Source: JAVVTQ01 sp036653595
Lineage (GTDB): Bacteria; Bacillota; Clostridia; Oscillospirales; Ruminococcaceae
Direction: 5' to 3'
DNA length: 31,696 nt
Assembly (NCBI GenBank): GCA_036653595.1
Contig: JAVVTQ010000016.1
Location: forward strand, 1 to 31,696
A program made the position numbers and the translations under genes. The notes under the pieces were generated by a model. The model saw nothing but the letters and a program-made list of their open reading frames with translations. It was not told the DNA's origin and ran no database searches. Below are positions 23,942 to 31,299 of the stretch, piece after piece (the stretch's first letter is position 1; each line of letters begins with the position of its first letter).

Positions 23942-24331
23942 ATGACAGGGGATTTTATCAAGATAGTCGGAATCTGTCTGATATCAGCAACCTTGGTGCT
24001 CGTGATAAAGCAGCACAATCCCGAAATTGCTTTTGCAGCCTCTATTGGAGTTGGTATCGTGACGCTTATTTTCATAGTAAATATGGCCTCTGACGCCATC
24101 ATTCAGGTGAAAGCGCTGTCATCAATTCTCGATTCATCAGGTTTTGAATATGTCGTCAAGGCGCTCGGAATCTCCATTTTGACAAATACCGCCGCGGAAA
24201 CTTGCCGTGACAGTCACGAAAGCGCAATGGCGGTAAAAATTGAATTTGCGGGACAAGTCACCATCCTTGCGTGCTGTATTCCAATGATGCGCCAGGTGCT
24301 TGAGCTTGTGGCAGGGCTTGTTGACTTATGA
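23942..24331 (+). CDS. spoIIIAD: Stage III sporulation protein SpoIIIAD
   Basis: 129-residue membrane protein. The first half is related to SpoIIIAC (two helices around KQHNPEIAF). The second half contains the family segment VVKALGISILTNTAAETCRDSHE and a last helix LACCIPMMRQVLELVAGL. The ATG lies 2 nt after spoIIIAC, and its TGA overlaps the spoIIIAE ATG. Ribosome sites at both junctions are weak, which suggests coupled translation. Confidence 0.95.
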   Translation: MTGDFIKIVGICLISATLVLVIKQHNPEIAFAASIGVGIVTLIFIVNMASDAIIQVKALSSILDSSGFEYVVKALGISILTNTAAETCRDSHESAMAVKIEFAGQVTILACCIPMMRQVLELVAGLVDL

Positions 24332-25422
24332 TTAAGAAAACAGCGCTAATTGTTTTGTTCCTAACACTGTGTCTGGCACTTCTTCCCTGCGGCATTTTTG
24401 CCGATGAAAAAGATGATTACATTGATGAGGGAAAAAGGCTGATTGATGATTTGCCACAGTCGGCTCGCAAATATGTCGACGGCACAGAGAATTTCGATGC
24501 GATGTCTATTTTTGAAGATATAAAGGGCGTGCTCAGCGACACCGCCAGCTATCTGAAAATTCCGCTTCGAATATTCCTCGTATTCGCCGCTGTGGCTGTC
24601 GGGTCAAGCGCAATGCTCGCGCTGGGCGCAGGTATAAAAGACAACCCGCTTCTAAAGTCAAACAGCCTCATTTTTTCTGCGGGAGCAGTCGCCTCATGCG
24701 GTCCGGTGCTTGTCGAGTGCGTGCGCGGCGGTGTTGCGGCACTGGAAACCGTTCACAGCTTTTCTCTCTCCTTTGTACCCCTTTTCACAGGGCTTCTGGT
24801 ATCTTGCGGTGAAATCTCAAAAAGCCTCATTTTTGGCAGCTTCACCGCAATTTTTTCGCAGGTTACTTCCGGCTTTCTTCAATATATGCTCACGCCTTTT
24901 GTCGGGCTCATGCTGGGACTTTCGGTTGTTTCAGCAATGGGGGAGGGCCAGATATTTGAGATTATAAGCGGTATCAGGAAAATCACCGTATGGGTGACCG
25001 GCCTTGTCACAACAATTTTCTTTACCGTGATGAGCCTGCAAAGCTTCATCGGCGCAACAGGCGATACTCTCACAATCAAGACAGGCAAGCTGCTTGTCGG
25101 AAGCTTTGTGCCAATCGTCGGAGGCTCCATAGCAGATGCGATGTCCACAGTGCTTTCGGGAATGAAGATTATAAAGGGAACTGTCGGGGTCGTTGCAATA
25201 ATAGCATTGTGCGCACTTTTGCTGCCTCAGCTTATCTGCATGCTCATGTGTTCATTTTCACTAAAAGCGTCCGAAATATTCTGCAATATGCTGGGAGTCC
25301 ACGGTCTTGGAACAACGGCTCGCTCGCTCTCGTTTTGCGTGGAGATTTGTACGGCACTGCTGTCATTTCGCTTTGTGACCTTTATCTTTTCTGTTTCGGT
25401 CATGCTGACCGTCAGCGGGTGA
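24328..25422 (+). CDS. spoIIIAE: Stage III sporulation protein SpoIIIAE
   Basis: 364-residue multi-pass membrane protein with an N-terminal signal peptide (hydrophobic to about residue 22, cut likely after GIFA). A short extracytoplasmic acidic stretch (DEKDDYIDEGKRLIDDLP) follows, then about seven membrane helices. The family stretches GEISKSLIFGSFTAIFSQ and KLLVGSFVPIVGGSIADA are evident. It overlaps spoIIIAD by 4 nt. The length is slightly below the Bacillus protein. Confidence 0.95.
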   Translation: MIKKTALIVLFLTLCLALLPCGIFADEKDDYIDEGKRLIDDLPQSARKYVDGTENFDAMSIFEDIKGVLSDTASYLKIPLRIFLVFAAVAVGSSAMLALGAGIKDNPLLKSNSLIFSAGAVASCGPVLVECVRGGVAALETVHSFSLSFVPLFTGLLVSCGEISKSLIFGSFTAIFSQVTSGFLQYMLTPFVGLMLGLSVVSAMGEGQIFEIISGIRKITVWVTGLVTTIFFTVMSLQSFIGATGDTLTIKTGKLLVGSFVPIVGGSIADAMSTVLSGMKIIKGTVGVVAIIALCALLLPQLICMLMCSFSLKASEIFCNMLGVHGLGTTARSLSFCVEICTALLSFRFVTFIFSVSVMLTVSG

Positions 25423-25426
25423 ACAT

Positions 25427-25867
25427 ATGGATGCTTTAAAGACGTTTGGAATTGCCTTATGCACTGCTGTCATAGCCGCTGCCATGATTTCCTCGCTTGC
25501 CCCAAAGGGGAGCACATCAAAGTCAGTCAAAACTGCCGTCGGCCTTTTTTTGCTGCTCACTTTGCTGTCTCCGCTCAAAAAAGTGTTTGACAACGGTATT
25601 AAAATCGATATGGAAGATATTTTTTCCTCATCCGACGAATCCAAAAGCGACGGTGCCGATGCACTTGCTAATGAAACACTAAGAGCATTTCTTGAAAAAA
25701 GCGGATATAAAAATGTCTATGTGCGGTGTGAAACAGAATTAACTGAAAAAGGCAGCATAAATATTAATAAAATAACAGTTGTCTCAAACGCCTTAGCAGC
25801 GACGCAGAAAGAGGATATAACAGCTCTTTTTCTTGAGAATTTTAATGTCGCGCCGGAATTTGAGTGA
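25427..25867 (+). CDS. spoIIIAF: Stage III sporulation protein SpoIIIAF
   Basis: 146-residue protein with two N-terminal membrane helices (about 5-22 and 35-48). A soluble domain follows that would face the space between forespore and mother cell. The segment around MISSLAPKGSTSKSVKTAVGLFLLLTLLSPL is the conserved core. The C-terminal part is shorter than the roughly 200-residue Bacillus SpoIIIAF but keeps an alpha/beta pattern typical of ring-building motifs. It starts 4 bp after spoIIIAE with a modest GGGTG site. Confidence 0.88.
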   Translation: MDALKTFGIALCTAVIAAAMISSLAPKGSTSKSVKTAVGLFLLLTLLSPLKKVFDNGIKIDMEDIFSSSDESKSDGADALANETLRAFLEKSGYKNVYVRCETELTEKGSININKITVVSNALAATQKEDITALFLENFNVAPEFE

Positions 25868-25885
25868 TTTTATGAGGAGCCGTGA

Positions 25886-26437
25886 ATGATAAAAAAAGCA
25901 AGCGAAAAACTCAATGTGCTGATGCAGAGCGGTTCTAAATTAAAGCTCTATATAATTATCGGACTTTGCGTGGTCGGGGTTATACTGATGAGCGGCGCTT
26001 TTACGGGCGGACAAAAAAACATCTCAAACGAAATGGCGTTTGACGAAAATACCTATAACAGGGAATACGTAGCCGCGATGGAGAGCAACCTGACAGAGCT
26101 TATCAGCGGCATAGACGGGGCAGGCGCCGCAAAGGTATATGTTACACTGGAATACGGCGTCTCCTATGAATATGCACGTGACAAAAAGAGTTCCTCGGAC
26201 ACAAACAGCAAAAGCGGAGGAGATTCACAGACATCTTTTGAAGAAGAGCAGAGTGTGAAGGTAATCGGGCAAAGCGGTGGTGCGCTCGTCATAAGGCGAA
26301 ACGAACCGGTGGTGTTGGGAATTGCTGTAAGCTGTCAAGGCGGCGACAACATCAATGTGAAAATGAGCGTAGTCGAGGCAGTGTCAACACTTTGCGGAGT
26401 GACGTCGAACAGAGTCAGTGTTACAAAGAAAGCCTAA
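25886..26437 (+). CDS. spoIIIAG: Stage III sporulation protein SpoIIIAG
   Basis: 183-residue ring-forming component of the feeding-tube channel in the intermembrane space. One membrane helix (about residues 20-40, LYIIIGLCVVGVILMSGAF) precedes a ring-building domain: ELISGIDGAGAAKVYVTLEYG, a Ser/Asp/Lys-rich insert (about residues 95-115), and RRNEPVVLGIAVSCQGG with VVEAVSTLCGVTSNRVSV. These match the SpoIIIAG/FliF-like pattern. GAGGAG precedes the ATG by 6-7 nt. It is shorter than Bacillus SpoIIIAG (about 230). Confidence 0.94.
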   Translation: MIKKASEKLNVLMQSGSKLKLYIIIGLCVVGVILMSGAFTGGQKNISNEMAFDENTYNREYVAAMESNLTELISGIDGAGAAKVYVTLEYGVSYEYARDKKSSSDTNSKSGGDSQTSFEEEQSVKVIGQSGGALVIRRNEPVVLGIAVSCQGGDNINVKMSVVEAVSTLCGVTSNRVSVTKKA

Positions 26438-26477
26438 AACATATAATTACAAGAACACATGTGAAAGAGGTAATACT

Positions 26478-27077
26478 ATGAAGCCAAAAAAAGCAGGTTC
26501 TTCTTTTTTAAAAAAACAAATGACTATGGTGACGCTCATCTTGGCATTGGCGCTCGCCGTTTATCTCAATTGGCGCTTTGCAAACGGCGATGCCTCACCG
26601 CTTGGGGTGACAGAGATTGTATCAAAGGATGCCTCGTCGCAGGTATCAAATCCATCACAGACGGAGAACACTGAGGGCAAAAACTACGGCGATGCACTTT
26701 TCGTCTCGGCTCCCACGTCGGGCGGCGCATACTTTACGGAGGCACGCCTAAAGAGAACACAGACAAGAGATGAGGCGCTTGATACACTTCAAAAAACGCT
26801 TTCGAAAACGGATTTGACAGATGCCGAAAAAAGCAAGTTGACCCTAAAGCTCACCGCTGTCGCTCAAAACATCGAAAAAGAGGGCACAGTGGAGTCGCTT
26901 GTGCGCGCCAAGGGATTTACTGACTGTGTTGCGTTTATCAAAGACGACTCCGTCAACATAGTCGTAAATTCCGGCGAAAGCGGCCTCTCGGTCGCACAAG
27001 CCGCGCAGATTAAGGAAATCGTCATTTCCGAGTGCGCTGTCGCCGCAGACAAAATAACGCTCGTCGAGCTCAATTAG
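26478..27077 (+). CDS. spoIIIAH: Stage III sporulation protein SpoIIIAH
   Basis: 199-residue mother-cell membrane protein that pairs with forespore SpoIIQ to form the channel ring. One N-terminal helix (about 14-32, MVTLILALALAVYLNW) ends in the family's Y-L-N-W. A linker follows, then the ring-building domain with FTEARLKRTQTRDEALDTLQ, a helical KTDLTDAEKSKLTLKL region and AKGFTDCVAFIKDDSVNIVV. ATG 26478 follows AGAGG at 7 nt. An upstream in-frame codon overlapping spoIIIAG has no ribosome site. Last gene of the operon; no T-tailed terminator follows it. Confidence 0.95.
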   Translation: MKPKKAGSSFLKKQMTMVTLILALALAVYLNWRFANGDASPLGVTEIVSKDASSQVSNPSQTENTEGKNYGDALFVSAPTSGGAYFTEARLKRTQTRDEALDTLQKTLSKTDLTDAEKSKLTLKLTAVAQNIEKEGTVESLVRAKGFTDCVAFIKDDSVNIVVNSGESGLSVAQAAQIKEIVISECAVAADKITLVELN

Positions 27078-27079
27078 TG

Positions 27080-27108
27080 TTGTATAATTATCAGAACAAT
27101 GGTATAAT
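27080..27108 (+). promoter_or_regulatory. Sigma-A promoter of asp23
   Basis: TTGTAT (27080-27085), a 17-bp spacer and TATAAT (27103-27108) preceded by TGG, an extended -10. The predicted start is near 27115, giving a long leader of about 145 nt. It separates vegetative asp23 from the sporulation operon that ends 3 bp upstream. Confidence 0.8.
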
Positions 27109-27131
27109 AACCACATTAATGTTGTTATTAT
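27104..27131 (+). promoter_or_regulatory. 28-bp near-perfect palindrome at asp23 -10/start
   Basis: The 28 bp centred between 27117 and 27118 match their own reverse complement in 13 of 14 pairs; the only mismatch is 27112/27123. The core is ACATTAATGT and the outer arms are ATAATAAC and GTTATTAT. It covers most of the -10 box and the predicted start. There is no following T-run, so a terminator is unlikely, and a dimeric repressor site is the simplest reading. Confidence 0.6.
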
Positions 27132-27259
27132 TGTGACGGGGCATTGATTCGGCTTTGCCTTTTGAACTTCATAACAACCGCACGAACACTGTACTTTGTC
27201 ATACAAGCGATTCGCAATATATTGGTGCACACATAAATGCTGCGCCGTCTGGAGGACAT

Positions 27260-27640
27260 ATGGATTTTGAAAAGAACGATGACAACTATTTCGGAAGTCT
27301 GAGAATTTCCGAGGATGTCATTGCAACTGTCGCAAAGACAGCCGCTCTTGAGATTGACGGTGTTGAGAATGTCTCGACCTCGCTAAGCGGCATGAGAGGC
27401 TTGATTACCAAAACGAAATATGTCAGGCCAATCAGAATCGAGCTTTCGGAAGAAGTTGTGAACGTTGAAATCAGCATAGTGGTAAAGCACGGCACAAAGA
27501 TACCTGAGCTTGCAAACGCGGTTCAACAGAACATCAAAAATTCAATTCAGAGCATGACCGGGCTTGCGGTAGCTCGTGTCGATGTTGTTGTCGCAGGTGT
27601 AACAGTCAGTGACAGCGACGAAAGCGACACAGCAGAGTAA
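27260..27640 (+). CDS. Asp23/Gls24 family envelope stress protein
   Basis: 126-residue member of the Asp23 (Gls24, YqhY) family. These are small proteins that associate with the membrane in Gram-positives; YqhY of Bacillus is linked to acetyl-CoA carboxylase regulation, while Staphylococcus Asp23 is a cell-envelope protein. The family core is clear: GSLRISEDVIATVAKTAALEIDGVENV, VEISIVVKHGTKIPELANAVQQNIKNSIQSMTGL and VDVVVAGV. GGAGG (27251-27255) fixes ATG 27260. It sits between spoIIIAH and nusB; accB and accC, found at this place in Bacillus, are absent. A strong terminator follows immediately. Confidence 0.92.
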   Translation: MDFEKNDDNYFGSLRISEDVIATVAKTAALEIDGVENVSTSLSGMRGLITKTKYVRPIRIELSEEVVNVEISIVVKHGTKIPELANAVQQNIKNSIQSMTGLAVARVDVVVAGVTVSDSDESDTAE

Positions 27641-27647
27641 AAATTCC

Positions 27648-27679
27648 GGCCCTCCGCCTTTATGGAGGGCCTATTTTTT
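27648..27679 (+). terminator. Intrinsic terminator between asp23 and nusB
   Basis: GGCCCTCC (27648-27655) pairs perfectly with GGAGGGCC (27664-27671) around an 8-nt loop. The sequence TA and six T residues (27674-27679) follow. The T-run touches the nusB ribosome site GAGG (27680-27683). It may act as a full terminator or as a read-through control for nusB and the genes below it. Confidence 0.85.
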
Positions 27680-27689
27680 GAGGTTAACA

Positions 27690-28121
27690 ATGATTTCAAG
27701 ACATGTGGCACGCAAGAATGCATTTTTGATTATTTTCCAGAAATCATTCAATGATATACCATTTGAGGACATGCTTCTGGATATGGAGGAGTCCAATATC
27801 TGCGAAGACGAGCAGATGTTCGAGCTTGACGATTTTGCGCGCTCGATTGTAAATGCGGCCATAGACAATATGGTTGAGATAGACTCAAAAATAAAGCCGT
27901 ATCTCAACAAATGGACGCTCGAAAGGCTTCCGCGTGTTTCTCTTGCTGTGCTCAGGATAAGCTGCGCGCAGATGCTTTATCTCTCTGATGAAAAAAACCT
28001 GCCGGACAGCGTCGTCATAAATGAGGCTGTCGAGCTGGCAAAAGAATATGGCGGCGAAGAGGAATATTCCTTTGTCAACGGAACCCTCGGAAGCTTTGCA
28101 AAAGAAATAAGAGGCATTTAA
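27690..28121 (+). CDS. nusB: Transcription antitermination factor NusB
   Basis: RNA-binding factor that, with NusE (S10), binds boxA and supports antitermination of rRNA operons. The 143-residue all-helical protein opens with ARKNAFLIIFQK. It continues with IDSKIKPYLNKWTLERLPRVSLAVLRIS, the family's most typical stretch, and ends with NEAVELAKEYGGEEEYSFVNGTLGSFAKE. The ATG is preceded by GAGGT at 6 nt, directly after the T-run of a terminator. The next gene starts with GTG immediately after the TAA. No separate promoter fits between the terminator and the start. Confidence 0.96.
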   Translation: MISRHVARKNAFLIIFQKSFNDIPFEDMLLDMEESNICEDEQMFELDDFARSIVNAAIDNMVEIDSKIKPYLNKWTLERLPRVSLAVLRISCAQMLYLSDEKNLPDSVVINEAVELAKEYGGEEEYSFVNGTLGSFAKEIRGI

Positions 28122-29063
28122 GTGCTTTATCTCGGAATAGACACGAGCAATTACACGACGAGCGCGGCCGTGTACGACTCCGATGTACGGGCTGTTGTCG
28201 CTGATTGCAGGATACCGCTTTGTGTCAAGGAGGGTGAACTCGGCTTGAGACAAAGCGACGCGGTATTTTTGCACACGCAAAATTTGCCGTCGCTCTTCTC
28301 GGAGCTTTCTACACTCTGCGATATGAGGGCGATAAAGGCTGTCGGAGTCTCATCAAAACCCAGAACTCTTGACGGCTCTTACATGCCGTGCTTTTTAAGC
28401 GGCGTGGCCGTGGCAAAGGCTGTATCTTGTGCTCTTTGCATCCCGTACTTTGAATTTTCACATCAGCAGGGTCATGTCATGGCCGCGATGTTTGGCTGCG
28501 GGTTTTGCGATGAGACTGATATGGACTTTTTGGCGTTCCACGTCTCAGGCGGAACGACCGACGGTATGCTCTGCCACATGAGCGGCAAAGAGCTTTTGAT
28601 AAATCAGCTCTGCACCTCGCTCGATCTTTTTGCCGGACAGGCTGTCGACCGCGTGGGGAAAATGCTGGGACTTGGGTTTCCCGCAGGTCCGCGCCTCTCG
28701 GCGCAAGCAGCACAAAGCGGCTGCATGGATTTTGCAAAGCCTTCGCTCAAGGGCGGGGACTGCTGTCTTTCCGGTCTGGAAAACAAGTGCAAAAAAATGT
28801 TGGACAATGGCAGTTCAAAAGCAGACATTGCGCGCTATTGCCTCGTGAGCATATCAAAGACAATTGGAGCCATGGCCGCACAAATGCGCCGGCAGCACGG
28901 AATGCTTGATTTTATCTTTGCAGGAGGCGTGATGAGCAGCGAGGTCATAAGGCCGATTCTCTCTCGCGAAATTTCAAAATCATTTTTTTGCGAGCCGGCG
29001 AGCCTGTCGTCTGACAATGCCGTCGGTATCGCTGTCTTGTGTGGAAGGGCGGCAGAAATTTGA
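28122..29063 (+). CDS. TsaD/Kae1-like paralogue (peptidase M22 family)
   Basis: 313-residue ASKHA-fold protein related to TsaD, the enzyme that makes the t6A modification of tRNAs. TsaD traits kept are the metal-binding pair H114-QQG-H118, an SGG loop (HVSGGTTDG), MLGLGFPAGP, SGLENKCKKM, AGGVMSSEVIR and DNAVGIA. Changes from TsaD are GIDTSNYTTS in place of the usual ETSCDET-like start, SGGTT for SGGHT, and AGQAVDRVGK for GEAFDKVAK. These suggest a paralogue with another substrate or a non-catalytic role rather than the tRNA enzyme. It begins with GTG abutting the nusB stop, with AGAGG upstream, and its TGA overlaps the TTG start of xseA. Position between nusB and xseA is where Bacillus has folD. 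Confidence 0.82.
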   Translation: MLYLGIDTSNYTTSAAVYDSDVRAVVADCRIPLCVKEGELGLRQSDAVFLHTQNLPSLFSELSTLCDMRAIKAVGVSSKPRTLDGSYMPCFLSGVAVAKAVSCALCIPYFEFSHQQGHVMAAMFGCGFCDETDMDFLAFHVSGGTTDGMLCHMSGKELLINQLCTSLDLFAGQAVDRVGKMLGLGFPAGPRLSAQAAQSGCMDFAKPSLKGGDCCLSGLENKCKKMLDNGSSKADIARYCLVSISKTIGAMAAQMRRQHGMLDFIFAGGVMSSEVIRPILSREISKSFFCEPASLSSDNAVGIAVLCGRAAEI

Positions 29064-30214
29064 ACAGAGAATCAATCTGCGTCAGCGCCCTAAACAGATA
29101 TGTCAAGGCGCTGCTGGAAACCGACGAGGTTCTCTCCCAGGTCTGGATAGAGGGGGAGATATCGGGGCTTGTCGCACACAAAGCCTCCGGTCATATGTAT
29201 TTTTTTCTCAAAGATGAGCTGGCGTCAGTCAAGGCAGTCATGTTCCGCGCGGACGTCTCAAAGCTCAGGTATATACCAAAAGACGGTATGCGAGTCGTTG
29301 CCAAATGCAGGGTGTCCCTATATGAGCGCGACGGAGCGTTTCAGCTCTACGTAAGCGAACTGCTTGCAACAGGTATTGGCGCCTCACACGAGCAGCTGGA
29401 GGCACTTAAAGCAAAGCTCTCCGCAGAGGGATTGTTTGATTTTGACAGAAAAAGAATTCTGCCTGAATTTCCGCAAAAAATTGCCGTTGTGACATCGGCA
29501 AGCGGAGCGGCTTTACATGACATAATCAAGGTTGTTTCGAGAAGAAACCCGACGGTAAAGCTTGTCAACTACTCTGTCAATGTTCAAGGCGCGCTTGCCG
29601 CAGGTACGATAATAAATGCGATATCAAAAATCAATTTTAACAGCACCGTGGACCTTGTCATAATAGCCAGAGGCGGAGGCTCAAAAGAGGATCTCAGCGT
29701 CTTTAACGACGAGGGCGTTGTCCGCGCGGCCTCGTCGCTGAGAGTGCCTTATATTTCAGCCGTCGGTCATGAGACGGATTTTACACTTCTTGATTTTGCA
29801 GCAGATTTGCGCGCGCCGACACCGTCGGCAGCGGCAGAGCTTGCTGTCAAAGATGTCAACGAGGATATGCGCAGGATTGAATCACTTTTTTCTTCGGTAA
29901 AGTATTTTGTCTTTAGAAGTATTGAAAGCTCAAAAAAAGATATAGATGAGTTGGCGTTTGAGATGACGGCGCGTGCCAAAGGCATTTTTGAAAAAGACAC
30001 AAAGTGCATCTCGGATCTCGCAAAAATCATAGAATCGTTCAATCCTGCAAAAATATTTGACAAAGGCTATGCCGTTGTTCTCAAGGAGAATCGCACTGTC
30101 ATATCCGCGGACGAAATAATGATAGGAGACAGCGTGGACGTGAGCATGAAAAATGGCGTTCTTCGCTGCACTGTCGACGCAGTTGAAAGGGAGAATCATG
30201 GAAACAAGCTTTGA
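29060..30214 (+). CDS. xseA: Exodeoxyribonuclease VII large subunit
   Basis: Catalytic subunit of the single-strand DNA nuclease ExoVII. The 384-residue protein has an N-terminal OB-fold (about 5-110: VSALNRYVKALLETDEVL, WIEGEISGLVAHKASGHMYF). The catalytic core has IAVVTSASGAALHDI, IIARGGGSKEDLSVFND, VGHETDFTLLDFAADLRAPTP and SAAAELA. A coiled-coil region and a C-terminal NPAKIFDKGYAVV segment follow. I choose TTG 29060, which overlaps the upstream TGA as TTGA and gives the usual short N-terminus. GTG 29039 in the same frame is the alternative. It overlaps xseB by 17 nt. Confidence 0.95.
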   Translation: MNRESICVSALNRYVKALLETDEVLSQVWIEGEISGLVAHKASGHMYFFLKDELASVKAVMFRADVSKLRYIPKDGMRVVAKCRVSLYERDGAFQLYVSELLATGIGASHEQLEALKAKLSAEGLFDFDRKRILPEFPQKIAVVTSASGAALHDIIKVVSRRNPTVKLVNYSVNVQGALAAGTIINAISKINFNSTVDLVIIARGGGSKEDLSVFNDEGVVRAASSLRVPYISAVGHETDFTLLDFAADLRAPTPSAAAELAVKDVNEDMRRIESLFSSVKYFVFRSIESSKKDIDELAFEMTARAKGIFEKDTKCISDLAKIIESFNPAKIFDKGYAVVLKENRTVISADEIMIGDSVDVSMKNGVLRCTVDAVERENHGNKL

Positions 30215-30410
30215 AAAAGCTTCTAAGAGACTGGAAGAAATTGTGGACGAGCTGTCAGCGGGAAGTGTGACGCTTGAAAAAACACTTCTGCTTTACAACG
30301 AAGCAGCACAGCTTATTTTGTCATGTCGCACAATGCTTGACAATGCGCGAATAAAGCTTGAAGAAATATCTGTCTGTATTGATAAAACAAATGGAGAAGA
30401 AAATGTCTGA
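30198..30410 (+). CDS. xseB: Exodeoxyribonuclease VII small subunit
   Basis: 70-residue helical subunit that packs along the XseA coiled coil. The signature FEKASKRLEEIVDEL and the second helix SVTLEKTLLLYNEAAQLI with CRTMLDNARIKLEEI are characteristic. ATG 30198 follows AAGGGAG inside the end of xseA. The gene overlaps ispA by 8 nt. Confidence 0.96.
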   Translation: METSFEKASKRLEEIVDELSAGSVTLEKTLLLYNEAAQLILSCRTMLDNARIKLEEISVCIDKTNGEENV

Positions 30411-31281
30411 TTACGAGGAGTTGCTTGCTAAATATGTAGCGGCCACACAGAGAGCGCTCGACGGGCTGCTCGAAAACTCAAAGCTTCATTCGACGGTGGT
30501 TGAGGCGATGAGATACAGTATTCTCGGTGTTGGCAAGAGAGTGCGCGCACAGCTTGTTCTCGGAACCTGTGAGGCGCTTTGCGGCGAAATGAACAATAGC
30601 GCGCTCATGGCGGCATGCGCTATTGAGATGCTTCATTGCTATTCTCTAATCCACGACGATTTGCCCTGTATGGACAATGACGACATGCGCAGGGGAAAGC
30701 CCAGCTGTCACAAAAGATATAATGAATATACCGCGCTTTTGGCCGGGGATGCCCTTTTGACAGAAGCTTTTGGCACTCTTTCAAAAATCGAAAACGCCGA
30801 GATTTCACGCAGCTGTGCGGCTGCACTTGCAGAGTATTCCGGGTACTGCGGAATGATAAGAGGGCAGGAGCTTGATTTGCAGTCCGAGGGCACAAAAATA
30901 GATGCAAAGCAACTGGCACTCATACACGACAACAAGACAGGTGCTCTTATAAAGGCTTCCGGTATTATGGGTGCTATTTGTGCGAATGCCGGCAAAGAAG
31001 ACCTCCGGCATGTCGAAAAGTACTGCTCTAATGTCGGGATGGTTTTTCAAATAGTTGACGACATTCTCGACTGTACCTCCACTACAGGAGAGCTTGGAAA
31101 GCCAGTCGGAAGCGATGCACAAAATGATAAAACCACCTTTGCATCACTTTATGGCGTGGAGCAATCGCGTGAAATAGCCGACCGACTTACACGCGAAGCT
31201 GTTGAGGAAATCGGGAATATAGAGGGTAATCCTTCTTTTTTGCAGGCGCTGGCAAGAGCTTTGCTGATACGACTAAAATGA
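30403..31281 (+). CDS. ispA: Farnesyl/geranyl diphosphate synthase
   Basis: Prenyltransferase that condenses IPP with allylic diphosphates, providing farnesyl diphosphate for undecaprenyl phosphate and other isoprenoids. The 292-residue protein has GKRVRAQLVLG and the first aspartate-rich motif DDLPCMD (D85, D86, D91) followed by NDDMRRG. Further on are MIRGQELDLQSEG and the second aspartate motif DDILD from D219. The length and motif spacing fit bacterial type II FPP synthases. ATG 30403 is 6 nt from a GGAG site; another ATG at 30391 lies within the ribosome site region. It is coupled to xseB and followed 18 bp later by dxs, so isoprenoid genes are clustered. Confidence 0.94.
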   Translation: MSDYEELLAKYVAATQRALDGLLENSKLHSTVVEAMRYSILGVGKRVRAQLVLGTCEALCGEMNNSALMAACAIEMLHCYSLIHDDLPCMDNDDMRRGKPSCHKRYNEYTALLAGDALLTEAFGTLSKIENAEISRSCAAALAEYSGYCGMIRGQELDLQSEGTKIDAKQLALIHDNKTGALIKASGIMGAICANAGKEDLRHVEKYCSNVGMVFQIVDDILDCTSTTGELGKPVGSDAQNDKTTFASLYGVEQSREIADRLTREAVEEIGNIEGNPSFLQALARALLIRLK

Positions 31282-31299
31282 TTATGCAGGCGGTAAACC

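Noticed and set aside
27155..27259. N-terminal extension of asp23 from an upstream TTG
   Set aside because: It has no ribosome site and does not look like Asp23 sequence. The strong GGAGG before ATG 27260 fixes the normal family start.
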